64,000 bases of DNA, taken from contig NZ_BNGS01000010.1 of assembly GCF_014905555.1 (NCBI RefSeq), forward strand, positions 301,494 to 365,493, written 5' to 3'. Under the pieces are notes generated by a model that ran no database searches, was not told where the DNA came from, and was given only the letters and a program-made list of their open reading frames with translations. This stretch comes from Streptomyces sp. Y2F8-2. Lineage in GTDB: Bacteria; Actinomycetota; Actinomycetes; Streptomycetales; Streptomycetaceae. The position numbers and the translations under genes were made by a program. Below, piece after piece: positions 44,716 through 53,255 of the stretch (positions within the stretch are counted from its first letter, which is position 1; every line of letters begins with the position of its first letter).

Positions 44716-45242
44716 CGCTCCCGCTCCTCACGCTCCAGCGCGCGTGCGTCCAGGTCGCGGGCTTCCAGCTCCTCCCGGAGCCGGGCGAGCGCCCGGTGCA
44801 GCGTGCTCTTGACCGTACCGGCCGACATGCCGAGGGCGGCGGCCGTCTCCTCCGTGGACATCTGCTCCCAGTGTCGCAGCACGACGACGCTGCGCTGCTT
44901 GGGAGCGAGCACCTTCAGGACGTCCATCAGCAGGGCACGGGCGGCGTGCTGCTCCGTGGAGTCCTCCACCGACGCGTCCGGGAGCTGCTCGGTGGGGACC
45001 TCCTCCAGTTTGCGCGAGCGCCACCACTCGGTCCGCGTGTTGATCATGACGCGGCGCAGGTAGGCGTCGGCCAGCCGCTTGTCCGCGATGCCGTCCCAGC
45101 GGCCGTACGTGCGCACCAGCGCGGTCTGCAGCAGGTCCTGGGCGTCGGTCGGGTCGGGGACCAGCCGGCGCGCGCTGCGCAGCAGCGCGTCCTGCCGGGT
45201 GCGTACGTACTCTTCGAACTCGAGCACCTCGCCGTGCGCCAT
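44703..45242 (-). CDS. sigE: ECF RNA polymerase sigma factor SigE
   Basis: A 179-aa ECF sigma factor directing the cell-envelope stress regulon. Region 2 is seen in DPTDAQDLLQTALVRTYGRW and DAYLRRVMINTRTEWWRSRK; region 4 in LAPKQRSVVVLRHWEQMSTE and ALGMSAGTVKSTLHRALARL. The ATG at 45242 has GGAGG eight bases upstream. No anti-sigma gene is adjacent; activity is set by transcription through CseBC, as known for this system. It is the first gene of sigE-cseA-cseB-cseC. Confidence 0.95.
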   Translation of the reverse strand: MAHGEVLEFEEYVRTRQDALLRSARRLVPDPTDAQDLLQTALVRTYGRWDGIADKRLADAYLRRVMINTRTEWWRSRKLEEVPTEQLPDASVEDSTEQHAARALLMDVLKVLAPKQRSVVVLRHWEQMSTEETAAALGMSAGTVKSTLHRALARLREELEARDLDARALEREERERCAA

Positions 45243-45362
45243 TCCAACCGCCTCCGTTCCCCGTTTTCCGACCTGTGGTCCGGCTGCGCCCCGCAGCCCG
45301 GCCGGTTCCTCACAACTTCGAGCGGGCTCGTCCCGAGCCCGGGTGCCGCACTGTCGGCGGCA

Positions 45363-45391
45363 CGCATATGAAGTTACGGACGAGTTGTCAC
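45363..45391 (-). promoter_or_regulatory. Candidate sigE promoter
   Basis: On the minus strand GTGACA (45391-45386) is followed after 17 bases by TATGCG (45368-45363). This gives a leader of about 115 bases before sigE. A principal-sigma-type promoter fits the known CseB-dependent control. The rest of the 360-base region 45243-45602 between mutY and sigE shows no gene. Confidence 0.4.
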
Positions 45392-45602
45392 GGCGTTGTC
45401 CGTTCCAGGCTGCGGAGAGCACTCGGCTGTCCGTCGGTTGTGTAACAGGCGTAGGAACGGGGTAAAGGCAGGCGGGAGTTGGGGCGAGTATGGGGTGATT
45501 TGTCAGGTGGGTAGGGGGTCGGAGGCTGTGATGTGGCGCCGGTGTTGCTGTGACGGGACCAAAGGTCGGCTGTGAAATCGGCGAACGGGGCGCTCGGACG
45601 GG

Positions 45603-46568
45603 TCAGGTGAGGGGCAGGCGGTAGAGGCGGCCCGGGAGGGGCTCCACCAGGCCGTCGGAGACCAGGCCGTCCAGTGCGCGGGCGCGCTGGACCGGGTCGT
45701 CCCAGACGCGGTCGAGCACCGACTGCGGTACCGGGCCCACGGCCTCCCGCAGTACGGCCAGCAGCCGGCCGCGCACCTGACGGTCCGTGCCCGCGTACGT
45801 CTGCCCGCGGCGCGGCGGACCGTCGTGCTCGGGCTTCCCGGCCAGTCGCCAGGCGCACTGCGTGGCGATCGGGCAGCGGTGACAGTTCTCGTTCTTCGCC
45901 GTGCAGATCAGCGCGCCGAGTTCCATGGAGGCGGCGGCCCAGCGCGAGGCGGTGCGCTCGTCGTCCGGCAGCAGCTCCCGGGCGAGCCTGCGCTCGGCGG
46001 CGGTGGTGGCGTTGGGCGGGTACTGCACGCCGGTGACCGCGCGGGCCAGGACCCGGCGCACATTGGTGTCGAGCACCGGGTGCCGCTGGCCGTACGCGAA
46101 CGACGCGACGGCGGCGGCCGTGTACTCGCCGATGCCGGGCAGGGCGAGCAGTTGGGCGTGGTCGGTGGGGACGTCGCCGCCGTGCCGTTCCGTTATGGCG
46201 ACCGCGGCGCCGTGCAGGCGGAGGGCGCGGCGGGGGTAGCCGAGGCGGCCCCAGGCGCGGACCGCTTCGCCGGGGGGTTCCTTGGCCAGGTCGGCCGGGC
46301 GGGGCCAGCGGGCGAGCCACTGCTCGTAGACGGGCAGAACACGGTTGACCGGCGTCTGCTGCAGCATGAACTCACTGACCATCACGCCCCAGGGCCCGGC
46401 CTCCGGGCGCCGCCACGGGAGATCACGGGCGTGCTGCTCGAACCAGGCGATGACCGGGCCGTGCAGGGCCGTGCCGGGGGCTTGGCCGGTGGCGGTGGAG
46501 CCGGGGGTGTCGTCGGTCTGGGCGGGGGCGGGGGCGGTGGCGGTGGCGGGGGTGGTGGGTGCAGTCAT
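45603..46568 (-). CDS. mutY: A/G-specific adenine glycosylase MutY
   Basis: Removes adenine mispaired with 8-oxoguanine. In the 321-aa protein the catalytic glutamate lies in VSEFMLQQTPVNRV (about residue 66), the helix-hairpin-helix is LPGIGEYTAAAVASF with the catalytic aspartate in VLDTNV (Asp167), and the [4Fe-4S] cluster uses CTAKNENCHRCPIATQC. The C-terminal domain is short, as usual in actinobacteria, without a clear NUDIX-like 8-oxoG recognition domain. The ATG is at 46568; a Thr/Ala/Pro-rich N-terminal 35 residues is probably disordered. Confidence 0.93.
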   Translation of the reverse strand: MTAPTTPATATAPAPAQTDDTPGSTATGQAPGTALHGPVIAWFEQHARDLPWRRPEAGPWGVMVSEFMLQQTPVNRVLPVYEQWLARWPRPADLAKEPPGEAVRAWGRLGYPRRALRLHGAAVAITERHGGDVPTDHAQLLALPGIGEYTAAAVASFAYGQRHPVLDTNVRRVLARAVTGVQYPPNATTAAERRLARELLPDDERTASRWAAASMELGALICTAKNENCHRCPIATQCAWRLAGKPEHDGPPRRGQTYAGTDRQVRGRLLAVLREAVGPVPQSVLDRVWDDPVQRARALDGLVSDGLVEPLPGRLYRLPLT

Positions 46569-46808
46569 GGCGTAGTCGATCCTGCCATGCCGGGGGTGGT
46601 CGGGTGGGGGACCGGCTCGGGGTGGTTTTGTCCGGGATGGCCTCTCGTGGGCTCCGGCGGTCGGGCTCGGTGTCCGTGGGTGAGGGCACCCTCCGGAGAG
46701 TTCGCCGGCTCGGCGGACGCGGTTCTCCGAGATGATGATCCGGAAAAGTTGTGGCCCGGGCGGCGGGTGGGGCCAGGTGTGGGGGAGATCTCTCGTACAG
46801 TTTGCGCC

Positions 46809-47621
46809 GTGGGATCTCTGCGCAATCCGGTTGGGCCGCTTCCCTCCTCCATCTACTGGCGACGGAGGGCCGTAGTGCTGTCCGTGGTCGCCCTGTTGGT
46901 GCTGCTCGTCGTGTGGGCGGTCACCTCCTCCTCCGGCGGCGGGAAGAACAAGGCGGACGGCTCGAACGGCAAGCATCCCACGTCGTCGATCACGCCGGGC
47001 CCGTCCGGTACGGGGCCCGCGATCAGCCAACGCCCGGGCGGGCGTGACGAGTCGGGCGGTGGCGACGGCTCCGGGTCCTCCGGGTCGTCGGGCTCCGGGG
47101 CCTCCGGCGGGACGGGCGGCGCCGGATCCGGTGGCGCGGGCGACGGGGTCAACGTCGGTGGCAGCGGCGGCACTTCCTCCTCCGCCGACCAGCTCCCCGC
47201 AGGTGGTGGGGCGACGCTGCCCAACTGCGCATCCGGCGCGGTGCAGTTGACACTGCGCAGCCTGCACAACACCTACGAGCCCGGGGACACCCCCACCTTC
47301 CAGCTGATCGCCAAGAACACCTCGGGCGGCGACTGCAAGGTCGACCTCGGCCCCAAGTACGCGGTGCTGACGATCACTCAGGCGGGGGGCGGCAGCGCCT
47401 TCTGGACCTCGGCGGACTGCCCCGGCGGCTCGGGCGGTGCGCTGTTCCGGGTGCCCGCGAACGAGCAGGTCACCTACACCGTGAAGTGGGACCGCAAGCA
47501 CAGCGCGCCGAATTGCGCGACACCCCCGGCGGGTTCCGCGCCGGCGGGCACCTACCTGGTCGAGGCGAAGGTCCCCGGCTTCCCGAAGGCCCAGACGTCG
47601 TTCGTGCTGGCGAAGGACTAG
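46809..47621 (+). CDS. Membrane-anchored extracytoplasmic protein with Gly/Ser linker
   Basis: A 270-aa protein of unknown function. One membrane helix near residues 20-37 (AVVLSVVALLVLLVVWAVTS) anchors it; a long Gly/Ser low-complexity linker (about 38-125) follows; then a beta-rich C-terminal domain of about 130 residues with four or more cysteines (LPNCASGAVQLTLRSLHNTY, SGGDCKVDLG, TSADCPGGSG, SAPNCATPP). The domain looks immunoglobulin-like. A TACAGT hexamer lies 7 bases before the GTG, suggesting a leaderless message. It is divergent from mutY and converges on disA. Confidence 0.75.
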   Translation: MGSLRNPVGPLPSSIYWRRRAVVLSVVALLVLLVVWAVTSSSGGGKNKADGSNGKHPTSSITPGPSGTGPAISQRPGGRDESGGGDGSGSSGSSGSGASGGTGGAGSGGAGDGVNVGGSGGTSSSADQLPAGGGATLPNCASGAVQLTLRSLHNTYEPGDTPTFQLIAKNTSGGDCKVDLGPKYAVLTITQAGGGSAFWTSADCPGGSGGALFRVPANEQVTYTVKWDRKHSAPNCATPPAGSAPAGTYLVEAKVPGFPKAQTSFVLAKD

Positions 47622-47733
47622 CGCCTGTCCTCGGGACGAGCTGGGCGTGGCGGGCCCCGGCCCGCGAGTACGGCAACCCCGACCGCCGGGTGCCGTGCGC
47701 GGCACAGTGCCCCGGCCCCGGCTCAGCCGTCGG

Positions 47734-48858
47734 TCAGACGTACCGTTCGAGGATCGAGGACTCCGCCAGCCGCGACAGGCCCTCGCGTACGCTCCGTGCC
47801 CGGGCCTCGCCCACGCCGTCCACCGTCTGCAGGTCGTCCACGCTGGCCGCGAGCAGTTTCTGGAGGCCGCCGAAGTGCTCCACCAGGCGGTCGATGATCG
47901 CGCCGGGCAGCCGCGGGACCTTCGCCAGCAGGCGGAAGCCGCGCGGGGACACCCCGGAGTCGAGCGCCTCGGGGGAGCCGGTGTAACCCAGCGCCTTGGC
48001 GACCGTGGACATCTCCAGGAGCTCCGCGTGGCTCAGCGCGTCCAGCTCGGCCAGCGCCTCCTCGACCGTGCGGGAACGCTTCGCGGTCGGTTCCGGCACG
48101 TAGTCGCGGACCACCAGTTCGCGCTCGGGCTCCACGCCTGCGATCAACTCGTCGAGCTGGAGGGCGAGGAGGCGGCCGTCCGTGCCCAGCTCGACCACGT
48201 ACTCCGCGATCTCGGTGGCGATGCGGCGCACCATCTCCAGCCGCTGCGCCACCGCGGAGACGTCCCGGACCGTCACCAGGTCCTCGATCTCCAGCGCGGA
48301 CAGCGTCCCGGCCACCTCGTCCAGGCGGAGCTTGTACCGCTCCAGGGTGGCCAGGGCCTGGTTGGCGCGGGACAGGATCGCCGCCGAGTCCTCCAGGACC
48401 CGGCGCTGCCCGTCGACGTACAGCGCGATCAGGCGCATCGACTGGGAGACCGAGACCACCGGGAAGCCGACCTGCTTGCTCACCCGGTCCGCCGTGCGGT
48501 GCCGGGTGCCCGTCTCCTCCGTCGGGATCGTGGGGTCCGGGACGAACTGCACGCCGGCTCTCAGGATCTTCGACAGGTCCGAGGAGAGCACCAGGCCGCC
48601 GTCCAGCTTGCACAGCTCCCGCAGCCGGGTGGCCGTGAACTCCACGTCCAGGACGAAACCGCCCGTGCACATCGCCTCGACGGTCTTGTCCGAGCCGAGC
48701 ACGATGAGACCGCCGGTGTTGCCGCGGAGGACGCGCTCCAGTCCGTCACGCAGGGGCGTGCCAGGAGCCACGGCGCTCAGTGAGGCGCGCATCAGGCGAT
48801 CGGAACCGGCACTCCCACCGGACTTTCCGGGAGCTGCTGCCCGGTCGTTGGCTGCCAC
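47734..48858 (-). CDS. disA: DNA integrity scanning diadenylate cyclase DisA
   Basis: A 374-aa protein making the second messenger c-di-AMP. The DAC domain contains the active-site aspartate motif as DGG (Asp86-Gly87-Gly88, in KLDGGLVLS) instead of the usual DGA, and the RHR motif at 119-121 (ETGTRHRTADRV). A helical spine and a C-terminal HhH DNA-binding region (DDLQTVDGVGEARARSVREG) follow. The GTG at 48858 has GGAGG six bases upstream. It follows radA by 81 bases on the same strand, the classic radA-disA pair in which RadA restrains DisA. Confidence 0.95.
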   Translation of the reverse strand: MAANDRAAAPGKSGGSAGSDRLMRASLSAVAPGTPLRDGLERVLRGNTGGLIVLGSDKTVEAMCTGGFVLDVEFTATRLRELCKLDGGLVLSSDLSKILRAGVQFVPDPTIPTEETGTRHRTADRVSKQVGFPVVSVSQSMRLIALYVDGQRRVLEDSAAILSRANQALATLERYKLRLDEVAGTLSALEIEDLVTVRDVSAVAQRLEMVRRIATEIAEYVVELGTDGRLLALQLDELIAGVEPERELVVRDYVPEPTAKRSRTVEEALAELDALSHAELLEMSTVAKALGYTGSPEALDSGVSPRGFRLLAKVPRLPGAIIDRLVEHFGGLQKLLAASVDDLQTVDGVGEARARSVREGLSRLAESSILERYV

Positions 48859-48939
48859 TGCACTCCTCCGGTCGCAGGTTCTGGGGCGCTCCCGTGTCGC
48901 ACACTCGGTTCGTACGGACGGGCGAGACCAGGGCAAAGT

Positions 48940-50349
48940 CTACCGGCGGTCCTCCTCCTCCCGCGGGGCCTCTCGCCGACGGGAGCGGGGCAGGACCCGC
49001 AGCGCGTCCCCCACGTCCGCCACTTCCAGCACCTTCATCCCGGGCGGGATCCTCCCGGGATCGGCCGGTACGAGGGCGTGGGTGAAGCCCAGGCGGTGGG
49101 CCTCGGCCAGGCGGCGCTGGACGCCCGTGACCCGTCTGACCTCTCCGGCGAGGCCGACCTCGCCGATCGCCACCAGGTTCTTGGGCAGCGGGGTGTCGCT
49201 CGCGGCGCTCGCCAGCGCGAGTGCGACCGCCAGGTCGGCGGCCGGCTCGGAGAGCTTCACCCCGCCGACGGTCGCGGAGTAGATGTCCCGCTTGCCCAGG
49301 GCGCTGATCCGGCCGCGCTGCTCCAGCACGGCGAGCATCATCGAGACGCGGGAGGTCTCCAGGCCGGACGTGGTGCGCCGCGGGGAGGGGATCTGCGAGT
49401 CGACGGTCAGTGCCTGCACCTCGGCCACCAGGGGGCGGCGGCCTTCCAGGGTGACGGTGAGGCAGGTGCCGGGGACCGGCTCGTCGCGGCGGGTCAGGAA
49501 CAGGCCGCTGGGGTCCGCGAGGCCCGTGATGCCCTCGTCGTGGAGCTCGAAGCAGCCGACCTCGTCCGTGGCGCCGTAGCGGTTCTTGACGCCCCGGACC
49601 AGGCGCAGGCGTGCGTGCCGGTCGCCCTCGAAGTGCAGGACGACGTCCACCAGGTGTTCCAGCAGGCGCGGACCCGCGATCGCGCCGTCCTTGGTGACGT
49701 GGCCCACCAGGAGCGTGGCCATGCCGCGCTCCTTGGAGGCGCGGATCAGGGCCCCGGCGACCTCGCGCACCTGGGCCATGCCGCCGGGCGCGCCGTCGAT
49801 CTCCGGGGAGGCGACGGTCTGGACCGAGTCGAGCACGAGCAGGGACGGCTTGACCGCGTCGAGGTGGCCGAGGACGGCCGCGAGGTCCGTCTCCGCCGCC
49901 AGGTAGAGGTGGTCGTGGATGGCTCCGATGCGGTCGGCGCGCAGCCGCACCTGGCTCGCGGACTCCTCGCCGGTGACATACAGCGTGCGGTGCTCGTCGC
50001 TCGCCGCCTTCGCCGCGACGTCGAGCAGCAGCGTGGACTTGCCGACGCCGGGTTCGCCCGCCAGCAGCACGACCGCGCCCGGCACGAGTCCGCCGCCGAG
50101 GACGCGGTCCAGCTCGGGCACGCCGGTGGGGCGGGCGGTGGCCTGCCGCCCGTCGACCTGGCCGATCGGCAGGGCGGAGGTGGTCACCCGTCCCGGTGTC
50201 GTCGTCCGCACGGCGGGCGCGCCGTACTCCTCGATCGTCCCCCAGGCCTGGCACTCGGGGCAGCGGCCGAGCCACTTGGCCGTCTGCCAGCCGCACTCGG
50301 TGCAGCGGTAGGACGGCCGGTCCTTGGAGGTCTTCGTACGGGCAGCCAT
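48940..50349 (-). CDS. radA: DNA repair protein RadA
   Basis: A 469-aa RecA-like helicase acting in recombination branch migration. The N-terminal zinc finger is CTECGWQTAKWLGRCPEC, Walker A is GEPGVGKST (98-106), the RadA-specific KNRYG motif is present (VKNRYGATDE), and the C-terminal Lon-protease-like domain ends near VLPRSRRREA with an acidic tail. The ATG at 50349 lies 7 bases after TACGGT (50362-50357), suggesting a leaderless message. It is upstream of disA and divergent from the sigma/BACON fusion gene. Confidence 0.95.
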   Translation of the reverse strand: MAARTKTSKDRPSYRCTECGWQTAKWLGRCPECQAWGTIEEYGAPAVRTTTPGRVTTSALPIGQVDGRQATARPTGVPELDRVLGGGLVPGAVVLLAGEPGVGKSTLLLDVAAKAASDEHRTLYVTGEESASQVRLRADRIGAIHDHLYLAAETDLAAVLGHLDAVKPSLLVLDSVQTVASPEIDGAPGGMAQVREVAGALIRASKERGMATLLVGHVTKDGAIAGPRLLEHLVDVVLHFEGDRHARLRLVRGVKNRYGATDEVGCFELHDEGITGLADPSGLFLTRRDEPVPGTCLTVTLEGRRPLVAEVQALTVDSQIPSPRRTTSGLETSRVSMMLAVLEQRGRISALGKRDIYSATVGGVKLSEPAADLAVALALASAASDTPLPKNLVAIGEVGLAGEVRRVTGVQRRLAEAHRLGFTHALVPADPGRIPPGMKVLEVADVGDALRVLPRSRRREAPREEEDRR

Positions 50350-50574
50350 GGTCGAAACCGTAGCGGGGGCCACTGACAACCGGTCGCACGGCAGCCGGGA
50401 GGGGAGCTTCGGCAGGGCGGTCCTACACCCCGGCGCCCCGCTGCCCTGCGCGCCCCCCAAGCTGCGGAATACATCGTTCCTGTCCCCTTATGAGGGATCG
50501 TTTCACCCGTACGGAGTAAAAGTGCTCAAGGGGGAAGAAGGTGCCGGTCATCGCCGCCTACGGTCGCACGGGTG

Positions 50575-52296
50575 ATGAGCAGCAGGCCGGAGATCTCGAC
50601 GCACGCCGCCGGCGCACACCCGGCGCGCAACGACGCGCGGCAGCGGGGAAGCGCGCCCCGTGGCGCGACCCCCCGCACCCCGGCGCAGCGCCTGCCCGCG
50701 CGCTACGACCCCTACGTGGACGGACTGTTCACCTACTGCCTGTCCGTGCTGTGCGACCACGACGCGGCGACCGAGGCCCTCGCGGACGCCCTGGCGCTCG
50801 CCGAGCGCCGCGGCACCCGCGGCCCGCGGTCCCACGACGACCACCGCGCCTGGCTCTACGCCCTCGCCCGCTGGTCCTGCCTGCGCCGCCTCGCCGAGGC
50901 CCGGCGCCACCGCAGGGCCGGGCGCGGCCGTGACCTCGGCGCGCACAAGGAAGCCGCCGACCGGCGCGCCGCCGCGGCCCTCGGCACCACCCCCGAGCCT
51001 GCCGACGAGACCCAGGAGCGGCGCCGCCGCGAGCTCGCCCAGCTCGCCTGGCCGGAGGCCGCCGGCACCACCCCCGAGCAGCGCGAGGCGCTCGAACTCG
51101 CGGTACGCCACCAGCTCGCCCCCCGTGAGGTCGCCGCCGTGCTCGGCCTGGACCCCACCGCCACCCGGGAGCTGCTGGCCGCCGCCGCCTGCGAGGTGGA
51201 GCGCACCCGCGCCGCCCTCGCCGTCGTCGAGACCGGCACCTGTCCGGGCGTCGCCCGTCTCACCGGCGACCACCGGCTCGTCCTCAGCGCCGCCCTGCGC
51301 CGCGAACTCGTCCGCCACGTCGACGACTGCCCGCGCTGCCGTCGTACCGCCGAGCGCGCCGTTCCCGGCACCTGGCCCGGCACCAGCGTCACCCCCGCCG
51401 CGCTGCCCGTACTTCAGGCCCCGCGCGCGGCCCTGCACACCTCGATGACGCGCGCCGCACGCGCGCGTGGCGGTGCCCCCCGCTTCGACCGGCGCGGCTT
51501 CCCCATGGACCCGAAGGACCACGCGGCCCGCCGCGACCGCCTCCGCGCGCGTGCCGTCACCACCACCGTCGTCGCCACCGTGGTCGCCGCCCCGGTGTTC
51601 GCCCTGTGGGCCGCCTACCGCGGCCCCCTCACCGGTGAGGCCGCCGACGGCCGCCCCGCCACCGCGCGCGAGGTGCAGGGCACGGCGCCGCTCGGCGGCG
51701 AGGGCGCGGGCGGGTACGAGAACGCGGGCAACGCCAGTGCGAGGCCCGGCGCCCGCCTCCCCGGCAAGGACGGCCGCACACCCGACGTCTCCGTCGAGGT
51801 CATCGGCGTGTCGACGGGCGCCCCGGGCGAGGGGCGCCTGGCGGTGACGGCCCGCAACGACGGCACCACCACCCTGATCACCCTCACCGCGTCCGGCAGC
51901 TCACCGGTCCACTGGTCCGCGACGTCGGGCGCCTCCTGGCTGTACATGAGCCAGTCCTCGGGCACGCTCGACCCCGGCGCGTCGTCCACGATCCGCGTCT
52001 ACGTCGACCACCTCCGTGAGCCCTCCGGCCCGTGGCACGCGCAGGTGGCGGTGGCCCCGGCGGGCGCCGTCGTCTCGATCGACGGCCACGGCGCGGCGGG
52101 CCCGTCCGAGCCGCGCCCCACCCCCACCCGGACCGTCCCGTCCGACCCCTCACCGACCGGTCCGCCGCCCGGCTCGGACCCCACCCCCGGCGACCCGACC
52201 CCGACCGACCCGCCGACGTCCGGCCCGTCGCCCTCCGACCCGCCGGCCTCGAGCCCGCCGCCCACCGACAGCGGCGCCCCGAGCCCGGCCTCGTAG
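50575..52296 (+). CDS. Sigma-factor-like/anti-sigma-like/BACON transmembrane fusion protein
   Basis: A 573-aa mosaic. Residues about 44-115 resemble ECF sigma region 2 (RYDPYVDGLFTYCLSVLCDH, DDHRAWLYALARWSCLRR), and 158-215 resemble region 4 (TPEQREALELAVRHQLAPRE). A zinc-anti-sigma-like HVDDCPRC motif follows near 249-256, then a membrane helix (TTTVVATVVAAPVFALWAAY, about 330-349). The extracytoplasmic part holds a BACON-type beta domain (PVHWSATSGASWLYMSQSSG) and a Pro/Thr/Ser tail. It may relay a surface signal to transcription, or be a degenerate sigma factor turned structural. The start is ATG 50575 or GTG 50572; no good ribosome binding site is seen. Confidence 0.82.
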   Translation: MSSRPEISTHAAGAHPARNDARQRGSAPRGATPRTPAQRLPARYDPYVDGLFTYCLSVLCDHDAATEALADALALAERRGTRGPRSHDDHRAWLYALARWSCLRRLAEARRHRRAGRGRDLGAHKEAADRRAAAALGTTPEPADETQERRRRELAQLAWPEAAGTTPEQREALELAVRHQLAPREVAAVLGLDPTATRELLAAAACEVERTRAALAVVETGTCPGVARLTGDHRLVLSAALRRELVRHVDDCPRCRRTAERAVPGTWPGTSVTPAALPVLQAPRAALHTSMTRAARARGGAPRFDRRGFPMDPKDHAARRDRLRARAVTTTVVATVVAAPVFALWAAYRGPLTGEAADGRPATAREVQGTAPLGGEGAGGYENAGNASARPGARLPGKDGRTPDVSVEVIGVSTGAPGEGRLAVTARNDGTTTLITLTASGSSPVHWSATSGASWLYMSQSSGTLDPGASSTIRVYVDHLREPSGPWHAQVAVAPAGAVVSIDGHGAAGPSEPRPTPTRTVPSDPSPTGPPPGSDPTPGDPTPTDPPTSGPSPSDPPASSPPPTDSGAPSPAS

Positions 52297-52314
52297 GCCG
52301 CCTTGTCCGTACCG

Positions 52315-53184
52315 TCAGGCCACGGGATCCGCGGGGTGCGGTGCCACCAGCGGCAGCTGCGACGCCAGGCGCTGCTCGCACAGCTCGGCCAGGCGGTCGT
52401 ACCCCGCCTTGCCCATCAGCTCGGTCAGCTCCGCCCGATAGGAGACGTACACCGGGTCGCCCGCGCCGTGCGCCGACGTCGCCGACGTGCACCACCAGTG
52501 CAGGTCGTGGCCGCCCGGACCCCAGCCCCGGCGGTCGTACTCACCGATCGACACCTGCAGCACCCGGGTGTCGTCGGGCCGGTCGATCCACTCGTACGTG
52601 CGCCGGATCGGCAGCTGCCAGCACACGTCCGGCTTGGTCTCCAGCGGCTCGCGGCCCTCCCTGAGGGCGAGGATGTGCAGCGAGCAGCCCGCGCCGCCCG
52701 CGAACCCGGGCCGGTTCTGGAAGATGCACGAGCCCTGGTACGGGCGGGTCTGCCGGGACCCCTCGTCGTCCTCCACGACCCAGCCCGTCTCCATGCCCAC
52801 GTCATGGTGCTGCCAGATCTCCGGGGTGAGCCGTGCCACGTGCTCGGCCACCCGCTTCTCGTCGTCCTCGTCCGAGAAGTGCGCCCCCAGAGTGCAGCAC
52901 CCGTCGTCCGCGCGGCCCGCCTGGATGCCCTGGCAGCCGCTTCCGAAGATGCAGTTCCAGCGCGAGGTCAGCCATGTCAGATCGCAGCGGAAGACCTGTT
53001 CGTCGTCGGCCGGATCCGGAAACTCCACCCACGCGCGCGCGAAGTCGAGCCCCTTCTCGTCACTCGCCTTCAGCGCTTTCCTCGCCATCTTCAGGGCCTT
53101 CTTCGACGGGGACGCCTTCGCCTGCGAAGAATCCTTCGGCCCCGTGGAGGATTTGTCGGTCTTCGCCTTTTTCGTCTTTGGCAC
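52315..53184 (-). CDS. Cysteine-rich protein, possible metal-binding (DUF3109/YkgJ-like)
   Basis: A 289-aa soluble protein with a lysine-rich disordered N-terminus (about 40 residues) and a core with clustered cysteines: FRCDLTWL, NCIFGSGCQG, DDGCCTLGAHF, GSCIFQN, AGCSLHIL, DVCWQLP, LHWWCTS. The spacing resembles zinc/iron-chelating YkgJ or DUF3109 proteins, but I cannot place it firmly. The GTG at 53184 lies 6 bases after TACTCT (53196-53191); the GGAGGC between them touches the start, so a leaderless transcript is more likely than SD-led initiation. It is divergent from the ppx gene and converges on the BACON fusion. Confidence 0.7.
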   Translation of the reverse strand: MPKTKKAKTDKSSTGPKDSSQAKASPSKKALKMARKALKASDEKGLDFARAWVEFPDPADDEQVFRCDLTWLTSRWNCIFGSGCQGIQAGRADDGCCTLGAHFSDEDDEKRVAEHVARLTPEIWQHHDVGMETGWVVEDDEGSRQTRPYQGSCIFQNRPGFAGGAGCSLHILALREGREPLETKPDVCWQLPIRRTYEWIDRPDDTRVLQVSIGEYDRRGWGPGGHDLHWWCTSATSAHGAGDPVYVSYRAELTELMGKAGYDRLAELCEQRLASQLPLVAPHPADPVA

Positions 53185-53255
53185 GCCTCCAGAGTAAGTG
53201 GCCCCGGACCGCTTCGGGGACGGCAGATCCCCGCACTGGCAGTAGCGTTCCGTAC

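Noticed and set aside
45243..45602. SigE-type (ECF) promoter in front of sigE
   Set aside because: The best GGAAC/CGTC pair has a spacer about three bases too long, and sigE is known to be driven by CseB rather than by itself; a principal-sigma-type promoter fits better.
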